Shown here: piece by piece, positions 16,003 through 24,858 of the stretch
Layout: each line of letters starts with the position of its first letter
How positions within the stretch are numbered: the stretch's first letter is position 1
NCBI GenBank assembly: GCA_943330855.2
Contig: CALQJI020000033.1
Coordinates: 1-51,547 of the forward strand
Origin: Klebsiella pneumoniae
GTDB lineage: Bacteria; Verrucomicrobiota; Verrucomicrobiia; Limisphaerales; SXTU01
Length of the DNA stretch: 51,547 nt
Direction: 5' to 3'
Position numbers and translations under genes: made by a program
The notes under the pieces: generated by a model
What the model saw: only the letters and a program-made list of their open reading frames with translations
Database searches by the model: none
What the model was told of the DNA's origin: nothing

Positions 16003-17958
16003 TCACATGGCCGCGTCCAGCACGGCGAGCTTCTTGGCGGCGGTTTCCCAATCGGCGGTGAGGGTTTCCAACTGCTGCTGCACGCCCATCAGCTCGCGGT
16101 TCAGGTGCATCGCGGCCCCGGCCTTGGCGTAAGTCTCGGGCTTTTCCATGTCGAGAGCCAGTTGGGCTTGGCGGGTTTCGCAGTCGGCGATGTCCTTCTC
16201 CAGCCGGTGGACTTGCTGCTGCACGACCTTGCGTTCGCTAGCGCGAGCCTGGCGTTGCGCTGCATCGTTGCGCTTCTGGTCTTTGCGTTCCGCCTCGGGG
16301 ACCGGGGCGGGGCGGGCTGCCTCGCGCGGTGCGGTGGGCCGGGAGTCGGTGAGACCGGCGGTGAGGGCTACCCGGGCGGAGGAGGATTTGGTCCGATCGA
16401 GGTAATACTGATAGTCGCCGGCGTAGGGCGTGAGGACACCGGCGTTGACGTGGAGAACCTTGTTCGCCAGCGCGCGGATGAAATAGACGTCGTGGCTGAT
16501 GAAAACGAGCGTGCCGGTGTATTCCTTCAGCGCCTTGACCAGCGCGTCAATGCTGGGCATGTCGAGGTGCGTGGTGGGCTCGTCCATCAGCAACAGATTC
16601 GGCGGGTTGAGCAGCAGCTTCACCAGCGCGAGGCGGCTCTTCTCACCGCCGCTCAGGACGTTGACCTTCTTGAACACGTCGTCGCCCCGGAAGAGGAAGC
16701 TGCCGAGCACGGTGCGGATGTATTGCTCGGTGACGCGCTGGGGCGTGTCGCTGGCCTCGTCCAGCACGGTGCGGGACATGTCGAGCGTCTCGGTGCGATA
16801 CTGCGAGAAGTAACCAGACTGAACGTTGTGGCCAAGCACGCACTCGCCGGCCTGCGGCGTGAGGACGCCGGCGAGCAGCTTGAGCAAGGTGGATTTACCC
16901 GCGCCGTTCGGCCCGACGAGCACCGTGCGTTCGTCGCGCTCCGCTTGGAAGTCCAGGTTCCGATAGACCGGGGCCGCGCCGTAGCTGAAGTCCACTTGCT
17001 TGAGGCTGACGACCTTCAGCCCGCTGCGCTGCGGCTGCGGGAAGCTGAAGCCGACGGTGGCATCGTCCGCCACAGGAGCCTCGATTTTCTCCATGCGCTC
17101 GATTTGCTTGAGCTTGCTCTGGGCTTGCGCGGCCTTGCTGGCCTTGGCGCGGAAGCGGTCGGCGAACTCCTGGAGGTGGGCGATTTCCTTCTGCTGGTTC
17201 TTGTAGGCCGAGAGCTGCTGGGCGTCCTTCGCGGCGCGCAGGGCGAGGTAGCCCTCGTAGTTGCCGCGATAGCGCGTGAGCTTGCCGTGGCGGATGTCGA
17301 GGATGCTGCCGCAGAGCTGGTTCAGGAATTCGCGGTCGTGGGAAATCATCAGCACCGCGCCGGGATAGCCCTTGAGATAGTCCTGGAACCAGAGCAGCGC
17401 CTCGAGGTCGAGGTGATTCGTCGGCTCGTCGAGCATGAGCAAGTCCGGCTCCTGCGTGAGCAACCGCGCGAGGTGCGCGCGCATGACCCAGCCGCCGGAC
17501 ATCTCACGCGCGGGGCGGTCGAAGTCCGAGTCGCGGAAGCTCAGGCCCTTGAGAATCTTCTTCGCGCGGGACTCAACCTGGTAGCCGTCCAGCTCGTTAA
17601 AGCGGTCATGAACGTTGTCGTGTGGGTCAATGTCGTCGGGGTGCGTCGTCTCCCAAGCTTTGAGCTTGCGACTCACCTCGATGAAGTCCGGCGTGATGGC
17701 CGTGGCCAACTCGACGACCGTTTCATCGCCCGCCGGCGCGCTCTCCTGCGGCAGAAAGCCCAGCGTGATGCCGCGCTCGAAGTTGACCTGCCCATCGTCC
17801 GGCGTGTCCTCCTGGAGGATGAGCGAGAAGAGCGTGGACTTGCCCGCGCCGTTCGGCCCGACCAAGCCGATGCGGTCGCCACGGTTCACTTGGAGCGACA
17901 CGTCACTGAAGAGCGTGCGGCCACCGAAGGATTTGGAAATTTCAGAAAGTGTCAGCAT
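16003..17958 (-). CDS. ABC-F family ATPase with C-terminal coiled coil
   Basis: 651 residues from the ATG at 17956-17958 (MLTLSEISKSFGGRTLF), the natural ABC domain start. A longer frame to 18081 has no homology-like sequence. Two ABC domains with GPNGAGKST twice, signature MSGGWVMRAHLARLL and LSGGEKSRLALVK, and DEPTNHLD/DEPTTHLD Walker B. Residues about 555-651 form a charged, heptad-like extension (QQQVHRLEKDIADCETRQAQ), the kind of C-terminal coiled coil seen in Uup-type proteins. Probable role: ribosome rescue or translation-factor ATPase. It is a paralogue of 6306-7916. The upstream gene on the same strand is an rRNA methyltransferase, so this stretch is rich in ribosome-related functions. 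Confidence 0.92.
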   Translation of the reverse strand: MLTLSEISKSFGGRTLFSDVSLQVNRGDRIGLVGPNGAGKSTLFSLILQEDTPDDGQVNFERGITLGFLPQESAPAGDETVVELATAITPDFIEVSRKLKAWETTHPDDIDPHDNVHDRFNELDGYQVESRAKKILKGLSFRDSDFDRPAREMSGGWVMRAHLARLLTQEPDLLMLDEPTNHLDLEALLWFQDYLKGYPGAVLMISHDREFLNQLCGSILDIRHGKLTRYRGNYEGYLALRAAKDAQQLSAYKNQQKEIAHLQEFADRFRAKASKAAQAQSKLKQIERMEKIEAPVADDATVGFSFPQPQRSGLKVVSLKQVDFSYGAAPVYRNLDFQAERDERTVLVGPNGAGKSTLLKLLAGVLTPQAGECVLGHNVQSGYFSQYRTETLDMSRTVLDEASDTPQRVTEQYIRTVLGSFLFRGDDVFKKVNVLSGGEKSRLALVKLLLNPPNLLLMDEPTTHLDMPSIDALVKALKEYTGTLVFISHDVYFIRALANKVLHVNAGVLTPYAGDYQYYLDRTKSSSARVALTAGLTDSRPTAPREAARPAPVPEAERKDQKRNDAAQRQARASERKVVQQQVHRLEKDIADCETRQAQLALDMEKPETYAKAGAAMHLNRELMGVQQQLETLTADWETAAKKLAVLDAAM

Positions 17959-18129
17959 TCGAGCGGCGGATGGTGCGGATGCGCGAGGCGCAGCGCAAGG
18001 GGAGTAATCGGAGTAATCGGAAGGCAGGCGCGAGAAGCCAGGAGCCAGAAAGGTGCGTCTGGCTGGCTGGACACGGAACACGGCCTGCCGCGTGGCGTGC
18101 GGGCCGCCAACTTCTCACCGGCAAAACCC

Positions 18130-19335
18130 TCACGCCGTCGCTGGCGCGTTCCGTCCCAATCGTGCCGCGTAGAAGCCATCGAAGCCTTCGCGGTCGGGGC
18201 GCAGGTGGATTTCCTCCTCCAGCGTCCACTCCGAGCCGTGCTCCGCAAGGAAGGCTTGCACCTGCCGCTCGTTCTCATCCGGCAGCAAGCTGCACGTGGC
18301 ATAGACCAGCTTCCCACCGGGCTTCACGAACTTGGAGTAGTCGGCGAGGATGCGAGCCTGCACGCGCGTGAGCCGCGCGACTTCCTTCTCGGTGAGCTTC
18401 CACTTCCCGTCCACGTTTCGGCGCAACGTCCCGAGACCGGAACACGGCACATCCAGCAGCACACGATCGGCGGTCGCGAACAAATCGGTGTGCACCTGTT
18501 CCTTGTCGAGCACCCCGAGCTCGATGATGGAAACGCCCGCGCGTTTGGCGCGCTCGGCCAGCGCGTGCAGCGGCTTATCCCGCACATCGAGCGCGAGCAA
18601 CCGGCCCTTGTTCCGCATCAACGCCGCGAGATGTAGCGTCTTACCGCCCGCACCGCAGCACGCATCAATCACGATCTGACCCGGCTCGACCTGCAGCAGC
18701 GGCGCGACATGTTGGGACGCGGCATCTTGAATCTCGAAGAGGCCGTTGCAGAAGGCGGTGGAGTTGCCGAGCTTCCGGCGCTCCCTCAACCGCAAGGCAT
18801 CGGGCAGGCCGGGCACTTCCTCGGCCTCGATGCTTTGCAGAGCGAGGTCCGCCTTCACCGCGCCGGCCGTCGTGTGCAAGGAGTTGACGCGCAGAAAAAC
18901 ATCGGCGGGCTGGTTGAGCGCCGTCAGCAGGCCCGGCCACTCCGCACCGAACTCCTTGGCCCCGAGTTCAAACAACCAATCGGGAATGGAGGCGCGAATC
19001 GCGAGGGGAACGTCCTCACCTAGGCTGACGGGCTGCCCCTCGGGCGTCGCCTCGTGCCGCACCCAATAGGCCTCCCACAACGTGCGAACTTGCTCCTCCG
19101 TGAGGGCTTCCGGCACGAGACACTCGGCGTCGGGCAGGCCCGCGAGATACCAGTTCAGCCGCCACCAGCGGACATTCTCATAGACACTTTCGGCGAAGAG
19201 CCGCCGGTCGCGCGCGCCCCACTTGCGGTTGGCCTTGAGCCGCGCGTCCACGATTTGTTCCGCGTATTGGTTGCGCGCAAAGATGTCGCCGAGGGCGGCG
19301 AGGATTTCCGAAGTGATGTTGGGATGCAGAGTCAC
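18130..19335 (-). CDS. NSUN/RsmB-like RNA (cytosine-5) methyltransferase
   Basis: 401 residues. The SAM-binding motif I is IDACCGAGGKTLHLAAL (about 227). DVPCSGLGTLRRN (about 296) holds the release cysteine, and LVYATCSLLPDENE (about 345) holds the nucleophilic cysteine. This PC/TC pair defines the RsmB/NOP/NSUN m5C methyltransferases. The N-terminal 150 residues are alpha-helical and rich in charge and Trp, but I cannot confirm a canonical NusB domain, so RsmB itself is not certain. Probable substrate: 16S rRNA, cytoplasm. It lies upstream of the ABC-F gene on the same strand with a gap of about 170 bp. Confidence 0.88.
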   Translation of the reverse strand: MTLHPNITSEILAALGDIFARNQYAEQIVDARLKANRKWGARDRRLFAESVYENVRWWRLNWYLAGLPDAECLVPEALTEEQVRTLWEAYWVRHEATPEGQPVSLGEDVPLAIRASIPDWLFELGAKEFGAEWPGLLTALNQPADVFLRVNSLHTTAGAVKADLALQSIEAEEVPGLPDALRLRERRKLGNSTAFCNGLFEIQDAASQHVAPLLQVEPGQIVIDACCGAGGKTLHLAALMRNKGRLLALDVRDKPLHALAERAKRAGVSIIELGVLDKEQVHTDLFATADRVLLDVPCSGLGTLRRNVDGKWKLTEKEVARLTRVQARILADYSKFVKPGGKLVYATCSLLPDENERQVQAFLAEHGSEWTLEEEIHLRPDREGFDGFYAARLGRNAPATA

Positions 19336-19420
19336 AGAGGCAGAGAGTAATTAGTGATTAGTGATTAGTCGCGCAGCAATTCGCGCCGCCTGGACAGCGT
19401 GCGCATTCGCGCTCGGCCCT

Positions 19421-19524
19421 CGGAGCGCGGCACTCCGGGCCGCAGCGTGTGATGCGCGCCAGGGTGTGAAGCTCATTGCCCACGCGCTTCGCGTGCGTGC
19501 TGCGGGTGGGACGCCCGCGCTCCG
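19421..19524. repeat. Family E palindromic element
   Basis: Arms CGGAGCGCGGCACTCCGGGC… (19421-19446) and …GGGACGCCCGCGCTCCG (19499-19524) are imperfect inverse copies around a 52-bp spacer. It is flanked on the left by a tandem ATTAGTGATTAGTGATTAG tract (about 19349-19368). The 282-bp gap between leuA and the methyltransferase gene is essentially repeat sequence. Confidence 0.8.
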
Positions 19525-19617
19525 ACCCGTCGGGTATCGGGGGCTGTGCGCGGGTGCGCCCCCCCGGCCAGCTCGATGGAGAACTAACCAGTAATTGCTA
19601 ACCACTTCCGGCCCCGG

Positions 19618-21273
19618 TCACACCCGGTTCAGCGCGCTCAACACGGCCTTGATGGACGCCAGCTCGATGTTCGTATCCACCGCCGCGCCCCAGCGGACTT
19701 TGCCGTCGGCGAGCTTGATTTGGATGTAGGCGATGGCGACGGCTTGCGAACCGGCGCTGAGGGCGTGCTCCTTGTAGTAGGCGACCTCGAACTTCGGCGC
19801 GCCCGCAGCGGCCAGCGCGCTCACGAACGCGGCGATGGGGCCGTTGCCTTCGCCGTTGAGCTTCTGCTCCACGCCGTCCTTCAACAGGCTCGCGCGGCAG
19901 CGAAACACGCCGTCCACGCCGTCCGCATGGAAATGGATGAGCGACCACGGCGTCGCGCGCTCGATGTATTCCTTCCAGAACATCGCCTTCAGTTCCTCGC
20001 CCTTCACCTCGCGACCCAGCGCGTCCACGAGGTCGTTCGCGATGGGGCCAAACTCGCGTTGCATGTCCTTCGGCAACTCAATGCCGAACTCGCTTTCGAG
20101 CAGGTAAGCCACCCCGCCCTTGCCGGACTGGCTGTTCACGCGGATGACCTCGCGGTATTCGCGGCCCAAGTCGCGCGGGTCAATCGTGAGATACGGCGCG
20201 TCCCAGTGCGTGCGCCCGCCCTGCTCCCACTCGGCCAAACCCTTCTTGATGGCGTCCTGGTGCGAGCCGCTGAACGCGGTGAAGACCAGCTCGCCCGCGT
20301 AAGGTTGGCGGGGCGGAACCGTCATGCCGGTGCAGCGCTCATAGACTTCACGCACCGCGTTCAGATCGCTGAAGTCGAGCTGCGGGTCAATGCCGTGCAT
20401 GTAGAGGTTCAGCGCCACGGTGACGAGGTCGAGGTTGCCGGTGCGCTCGCCGTTGCCGAAGAGCGTGCCCTCGACGCGGTCCGCGCCGGCGAGCAAGCCC
20501 AGTTCCGTGGCGGCGGTGCCGGTGTTGCGGTCGTTGTGCGTGTGCAGGCTGATGATGAGCGAGTCGCGATTGCGGATGTTCGTGCACATCCACTCGATTT
20601 GGTCCGCGTAAACATTCGGCATCGCCACCTCGACCGTGTCGGGCAGATTCAGAATCATCCTCCGCTCCGGCGTGGGCTGCCACACGTCCATGACCGCCTC
20701 GGAGATTTCCTTGGCATACTCGACCTCGGTGGCGGAGAAGCTCTCGGGCGAATACTGGAGCGTTACGTCCGTGCCGACGAGGCGGTGGAGCCGGTCTTTG
20801 ATGAGCTTCGCCCCGTGGACGGCGATGGCCTTGATTTCATCCTTCGACTTGCCGAACACCACGCGGCGCTGCGCGGGCGAGGTCGAGTTATACATGTGGA
20901 TGACCACCCGCTTCGCGCCGATAAGCGACTGGAAGGTTTTCTCGATGAGGTCCTCGCGCGCCTGCACGAGCACCTGGATGGTCACGTCGTCGGGGATCAG
21001 ACCCTTCTCGATGAGCAGGCGGTTGAAGGCGAACTCGGTGTTCGAGGCGGAGGGGAAGCCGACCTCGATGTGCTTGAAGCCGCACTTCACGAGCGCCTGA
21101 AACAGCTCAAGCTTCTGCGCCACGTTCATGGGCACGGCGAGGGCTTGGTTGCCATCGCGCAGGTCCACGCTGCACCAGAGCGGCGCGTGGGTGAGCACGC
21201 GGCTGGGCCACTGGCGGTTCGGGAGATGAACGCCGGGGAAGGGGCGGTATTTGGTGACGGTGTCTTTCAACAT
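19618..21273 (-). CDS. leuA: 2-isopropylmalate synthase
   Basis: 551 residues, the length of the longer LeuA class. It condenses 2-oxoisovalerate with acetyl-CoA, the first committed step of leucine biosynthesis. The TIM-barrel motif VDLRDGNQALAVPM is at about 35-48. The metal-binding HTHNDRNTGTAATELGLLAG and GNGERTGNLDLVT are present. A C-terminal regulatory domain (about 420-551) ends in a predicted leucine-binding beta/alpha region (VAYYKEHAL…AIAYIQIKLADGK). The ATG at 21271-21273 fits the family start (MLKDTVTKYRPFPGVHLPNRQWP). It is a solitary gene; no leuBCD nearby. A perfect family A palindrome lies directly upstream. Confidence 0.95.
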   Translation of the reverse strand: MLKDTVTKYRPFPGVHLPNRQWPSRVLTHAPLWCSVDLRDGNQALAVPMNVAQKLELFQALVKCGFKHIEVGFPSASNTEFAFNRLLIEKGLIPDDVTIQVLVQAREDLIEKTFQSLIGAKRVVIHMYNSTSPAQRRVVFGKSKDEIKAIAVHGAKLIKDRLHRLVGTDVTLQYSPESFSATEVEYAKEISEAVMDVWQPTPERRMILNLPDTVEVAMPNVYADQIEWMCTNIRNRDSLIISLHTHNDRNTGTAATELGLLAGADRVEGTLFGNGERTGNLDLVTVALNLYMHGIDPQLDFSDLNAVREVYERCTGMTVPPRQPYAGELVFTAFSGSHQDAIKKGLAEWEQGGRTHWDAPYLTIDPRDLGREYREVIRVNSQSGKGGVAYLLESEFGIELPKDMQREFGPIANDLVDALGREVKGEELKAMFWKEYIERATPWSLIHFHADGVDGVFRCRASLLKDGVEQKLNGEGNGPIAAFVSALAAAGAPKFEVAYYKEHALSAGSQAVAIAYIQIKLADGKVRWGAAVDTNIELASIKAVLSALNRV

Positions 21274-21296
21274 GGGCGTGAGACGTTATGGTTTTT

Positions 21297-21438
21297 AGCC
21301 ACAGATGGACACAGATGAAACACAGATGGGAAGGAAGCTGGAAGGTTGAGAAGTGTGGACGGGACAAACGCGGCGTGCGTCTGCCATCGCCTGCTTTCCT
21401 GATTTAAATCTGTGTTTCATCTGTGTCCATCTGTGGCT
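21297..21438. repeat. Family A palindromic element with perfect 31-bp arms
   Basis: Arms at 21297-21327 and 21408-21438 are exact inverse complements over 31 bp (AGCCACAGATGGACACAGAT…), separated by 80 bp of unrelated sequence. It lies 24 bp upstream of the leuA start codon, so it probably sits in the leuA leader or promoter. The stretch 21439-21620 beyond it has no feature that I can name. Confidence 0.93.
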
Positions 21439-21619
21439 GAAATTAAAAAACCCACCGCCGGTCCGGGCAGTGGGGCTCTCGAAATCGTGGTGTTGAAATC
21501 AGAACCCGACGGCCGCGCCGGCCAGCAGCGCGCGAAGCGAAAGTCGAAGGTTCAGAGTGTCAGACACGGCGCGAGTTGTAGGCGGGCGGGTGCGCTGGGT
21601 CAACCGGTTTGTCGGCGGT

Positions 21620-22077
21620 TTGTCGGCTGTGTCCGTGGTTGAGTTTCAGCTCCGGTTGGTAGGCTGCGGAGACAAGGGCACCCGTTTCCTCACTGCCCCC
21701 GCCCGCCGTGACAAGTCCGCCCTGTGTGGCCTGCGCCGACTTGGTGATGATGTTGATGACGCCGTTCACCGCGTTGGCTCCCAGACCGTCGCGCCGGGTC
21801 CACGGACGACCTTGATGCGTTCGATGTCCTCCAGCACCGGGTCCACCAACCGCCACTAGACGCCGGAAAAGAGCGGGGTATAAACCGTGCGGCCATCCAC
21901 CATGATCAGAAGCTTGTTGGCGAACTCGCCGTTGAAGCCGCGCGCGCTGACGGCCCAGCGCCGGGCATCAATGCGCGCCACCTGCAAGCCCGGAGCCAGG
22001 CGCAACACCTCCGGCAAGCTCGTCGCTCCGCTGCGCCGGATGCCCTCCGGCGTGATGACGTGGATGGCGATTCTCAC
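21620..22077 (-). pseudogene. Decayed TonB-dependent receptor plug domain
   Basis: Reads as a receptor plug: GIRRSGATSLPEVLRLAPGL, then ARGFNGEFANKLLIMVDGRT and LFSGV, where an in-frame TAG (21856-21858) stands at the position of the usual Tyr of 'LFSGVYW'. The same frame continues with DPVLEDIERIKVVRGPGATVW. A one-base deletion near 21780 then shifts the frame, and the match resumes in another frame as GANAVNGVINIITKSAQATQ. The signal peptide, the TonB box and the beta-barrel of several hundred residues are absent. Two independent lesions plus loss of both ends make it a clear relic. Confidence 0.85.
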
Positions 22078-22286
22078 CCCCGGCTAAGTTCCCGCATCCC
22101 TCCGGAACATCCGCCACCGAACCCGCCTTCAGCCGCCATCCATGCCACTGAGAGCAGCGCAGAACCGCAAAAGTAATAATACCGCAGCGCATCGGACTGC
22201 GGCTGCCCCGAACCGCCCAGTCTGACATAGCGACGGCCTGACTCGCTCGGCACGTTTGCCTTTTTACTTTCGCCTTGAGCCCCGTC

Positions 22287-23423
22287 TCAGCGCAGCCCCG
22301 CGAGCTGGCGGCGCGCGACATAGAGGTCCATGCGCGCGAGGAGGAAGTAGGCCCAGCGCTGCTTGAGCCGACTCCAGAAGGTCTGGGAGGCCCGCCACTC
22401 CGCCAGGCCAATGCGCTGGGAGTGGGCCAGGCTCTCGGCGAAAAGTTGCCGCCCGCCCTCGGCGACTTGTGGGTTCTTCAACCGCAGGCTCAACTCGTAG
22501 TTGATGTGCAAGCTGCGTGTATCGAGGTTCGCGGAGCCGACATAGGCGACGTCGTCAATCACGATGAGCTTCGCGTGGAGGATCTGCGGCTGATACTCGA
22601 AAATCTCCACGCCCGCCGCGAGCAGCGTGCGGTAGAACCGGCGGCTGGCGTGGAGCGCCATCGGCACGTCGGACTTGGCGGGGAGAATGATCTGCACCTG
22701 CGCGCCCCGGCGCGCGGCGAGTTGCAGCGCGCGCCGGAGATTCCACGTCGGGAGGAAATAGGCTGCGATGATTTGCACTCGGCGGGCCGTGCGCAGATCG
22801 TTGCGCAGAGCGCGCCGGAGGGTGCTGAAGCCGCGGCCCGGCCCGCTCATCAGCAGGTCGCCGTCCGGGTGCGCGAGCCGCGCATGAGCACCGGTCTTCA
22901 TCACGCGCATGAAGGCGCGATGCCGCAGCTCCGCACGCGTGAACATCTTATCGAAGGAAGCTGCGAGTTGCCCGCCCAGCGGCCCGTCCAGGTGCAGGCC
23001 GATATCGCACCAGCCGCGCGTCACTCCGTCGCCGACGTATTCCGGAGCGAGGTTGAAGCCGCCGACGATGGCCAACTGCTCGTCGCACACCAAGAGCTTA
23101 CGATGGTTGCGAAAGAGGAAGCCCCGGTGCGTCTGCTCATTGAACCAGCGGAACTCCCCGCCCGCCTTACGCAGCGGCTCCCAATAACTATTCGCCAAGT
23201 CCTGCGATCCCCACGCATCCACGACCACATACACGGGCACGCCGCGCGCGCGCGCCGCCAGCAACGCGGCCAGGAACTGGTCGCCCGGCTCGCCCGCGCT
23301 GAAGATGTAGGTCTCCAGCCGCACGGAATGCCGCGCCGCCCCGATGGCCGCAAGCATGGCGGCGAAGGCTTCGTCGCCATTGCGCAGCCAACGGAACGAG
23401 GTGGAGTGGACGGCGGCGGTCAT
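22287..23423 (-). CDS. Phospholipase D-family protein, cardiolipin synthase B-like
   Basis: 378 residues with two PLD domains. HKD motif 1 is degenerate at its first position region (RNHRKLLVCDEQLAIVGGFN, about 127). HKD motif 2 is canonical (LHAKLIVIDDVAYVGSANLD, about 293). No transmembrane segments, as in ClsB-type enzymes. Likely role: cardiolipin or other phosphatidyl transfer at the membrane surface. The start MTAAVHSTSFRWLRNG leads straight into the first domain. The next gene upstream on the same strand is a PAS protein about 70 bp away. Between this gene's 3' end and the TonB relic (22078-22286) I see nothing. Confidence 0.87.
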   Translation of the reverse strand: MTAAVHSTSFRWLRNGDEAFAAMLAAIGAARHSVRLETYIFSAGEPGDQFLAALLAARARGVPVYVVVDAWGSQDLANSYWEPLRKAGGEFRWFNEQTHRGFLFRNHRKLLVCDEQLAIVGGFNLAPEYVGDGVTRGWCDIGLHLDGPLGGQLAASFDKMFTRAELRHRAFMRVMKTGAHARLAHPDGDLLMSGPGRGFSTLRRALRNDLRTARRVQIIAAYFLPTWNLRRALQLAARRGAQVQIILPAKSDVPMALHASRRFYRTLLAAGVEIFEYQPQILHAKLIVIDDVAYVGSANLDTRSLHINYELSLRLKNPQVAEGGRQLFAESLAHSQRIGLAEWRASQTFWSRLKQRWAYFLLARMDLYVARRQLAGLR

Positions 23424-23494
23424 GCGGTTACAAAGCGAAGGCTAGCAGTGCAGCGGGGCCACTGGCGAGCGTGGGAAGTGGGCTTTGGCCGGGC

Positions 23495-23995
23495 TCAGGC
23501 CTTCTTGCTCAACGAAATGCCGCCCACGGCCACGATGCGGCCGGACTTGTCGCGGATCGGAAATTTGAGCGTGAGGTAGAGCACGCGGCCCGTGGGTTGG
23601 TCTACAAATTCCTCCTCGCGCACCGGTTGCCCTTGCTCGATGACGAGGCGGTTGACCTCCAGAAAACGCTTCGCCATCTCCGTGGGGAAAATCGCGCTGC
23701 ACGACTTGCCCAGCGCGGTGGCGCGGGGGATGCCGGTGGCTAGCTCCCAGCCGTGGTTGGCCATCAGCAACAGCCCGCCGACGGACCAGGCGTAAACCGG
23801 TTCCGTGACGGAATCGGCGACCGCGCGCAGGAAATCGCCCTCGTTGTCGAGACCCAGCGCCAGCCCTTTGAGCTGCGGCGTGACCAGCGGCGTGAGCGGG
23901 ACGGGCGTTGGGCACGGCTCGCCAGCGGACGATGTCGTGGCCATCAAGGGGGGCACGGTGCGGCGATTACCAGCGGTTTTGGGTGAAGCTCTCAA
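23495..23995 (-). CDS. Stand-alone PAS-domain protein
   Basis: 166 residues; an alternative start at 23944 gives 149. Residues about 45-163 form a single PAS_4-like domain (LRAVADSVTEPVYAWSVGG … FVDQPTGRVLYLTLKFPI … SGRIVAVGGISL) and the protein ends right after it. No histidine kinase, GGDEF, HTH or other output domain is encoded in frame. It resembles the PAS part of the AraC regulator at 15086. It may act as a diffusible sensor or partner subunit, or be the remnant of a larger signalling protein; I cannot tell which. Confidence 0.7.
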   Translation of the reverse strand: MRASPKTAGNRRTVPPLMATTSSAGEPCPTPVPLTPLVTPQLKGLALGLDNEGDFLRAVADSVTEPVYAWSVGGLLLMANHGWELATGIPRATALGKSCSAIFPTEMAKRFLEVNRLVIEQGQPVREEEFVDQPTGRVLYLTLKFPIRDKSGRIVAVGGISLSKKA

Positions 23996-24125
23996 ACGCG
24001 GGAGAAGATGCAGAAAGCATGTTCAATTCCAAGCCGAAAGGCAGGCTGGAGAATGCCCTTCACGGCATTGGCGGGGAAAACCTGCTTGCGTTCCCCTTTC
24101 GCACAATTACGCTTGCCCTGCTTTT

Positions 24126-24200
24126 GGACGCTTAGCTCAGTGGTAGAGCATTACCTTCACACGGTAGGGGTCGCAGGTTCGAAACCTGCAGCGTCCACCA
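24126..24200 (+). tRNA. tRNA-Val (anticodon CAC)
   Basis: A full cloverleaf can be drawn by hand. Acceptor stem GGACGCT/AGCGTCC, D arm GCTC…GAGC, anticodon stem TTACC/GGTAG with loop TTCACAC giving anticodon CAC (reads GUG, valine), T arm GCAGG-TTCGAAA-CCTGC, discriminator A and encoded CCA at 24198-24200. No terminator-like hairpin directly follows. A broken DUF1585 gene lies about 190 bp downstream. Confidence 0.96.
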
Positions 24201-24393
24201 CTTCAATCCGACGGAACCGACACCATCCGCCTTCTGAACTCTTAGCCATGCGAGGCTTGGAGTTGCCCGGTAACTGTTCACGCACAACTCCTTCGAGCGC
24301 ATCCCTGATGCCCAGCGTCGAACGGCGCGATGTTAGCGTGGTCCGACTCCGGCGGCATGGGCGGCGCGCGCGGGCATCTCGTCAACTACTTCG

Positions 24394-24687
24394 ATGCGCC
24401 GCCGGATGCCCTACCTGCACGGCCCGAAGGTGGACCCCTCCGATGCCCTGGCCGATGGCCGGGCGTTCCGCGACATTGACGAACTCAAGCAACTCCTACT
24501 CGCCGACACGGACAAGGTCGCCCGAGCGCTGGCCACGAAGCTCCTCACCTACTCCACCGGCCACGGCCTCGAACCCGCCGACGCGCCCGCGGTCACCGAC
24601 ATCGTGCGCAACGCGAAGGCGATGAACTACGGGTTCCGCTCACTGATTCAGGAAGTGGTCGCGAGCGCGACGTTTCAGAACAAGTAA
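24394..24687 (+). pseudogene. C-terminal remnant of a DUF1585-type (DUF1592/1588/1585) protein
   Basis: 97 residues. After a non-homologous lead-in, the sequence VDPSDALADGRAFRDIDELK … KLLTYSTGHGLEPAD … NYGFRSLIQEVVASATFQNK matches the extreme C-terminal DUF1585 domain of the large secreted planctomycete/verrucomicrobial cytochrome-like proteins. Those proteins usually exceed 700 residues and are followed by a DUF1552 or DUF1501 gene. Neither the upstream domains nor a partner gene are present. The fragment lies just downstream of tRNA-Val and was probably left by a deletion. Sequence 24201-24393 has no convincing gene. Confidence 0.75.
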
Positions 24688-24709
24688 GACTGAGCCGGAG
24701 GCATTCTTT

Positions 24710-24858
24710 AGCCACGGATGGAACCCAGATGAAACACGGATGGCGACGAGACGGAGAAATCCTGCGACGGAGGTGAGCGCGACCACCCAACGGTAGAGTC
24801 GGACACAGCAGGGCTGCGGCAAGACGTTTACCTGCGGCTCCGTGTTTGATCCGTGGCT
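24710..24858. repeat. Family A palindromic element
   Basis: Arm 1 (from 24710) reads AGCCACGGATGGAACCCAGA followed by TGAAACACGGA. Arm 2 (about 24839-24858) is TCCGTGTTTGATCCGTGGCT. About 100 bp of unique sequence lies between them. It ends 101 bp upstream of the UbiA gene. Confidence 0.82.

Noticed and set aside
16105..18636. 843-residue plus-strand open frame
   Set aside because: Antisense of the second ABC-F and methyltransferase genes, whose motifs are unmistakable. The frame has shadow-frame composition.
21297..21438. leuA leader as an attenuator or T-box
   Set aside because: No leucine-rich leader peptide and no T-box or specifier sequence. The structure is fully explained by a family A repeat found elsewhere.
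22287..24200. PLD protein, PAS protein and tRNA as a defence island
   Set aside because: The PLD protein is a two-domain lipid-type enzyme of ordinary length. No helicase, nuclease or toxin partner and no phage genes are present.
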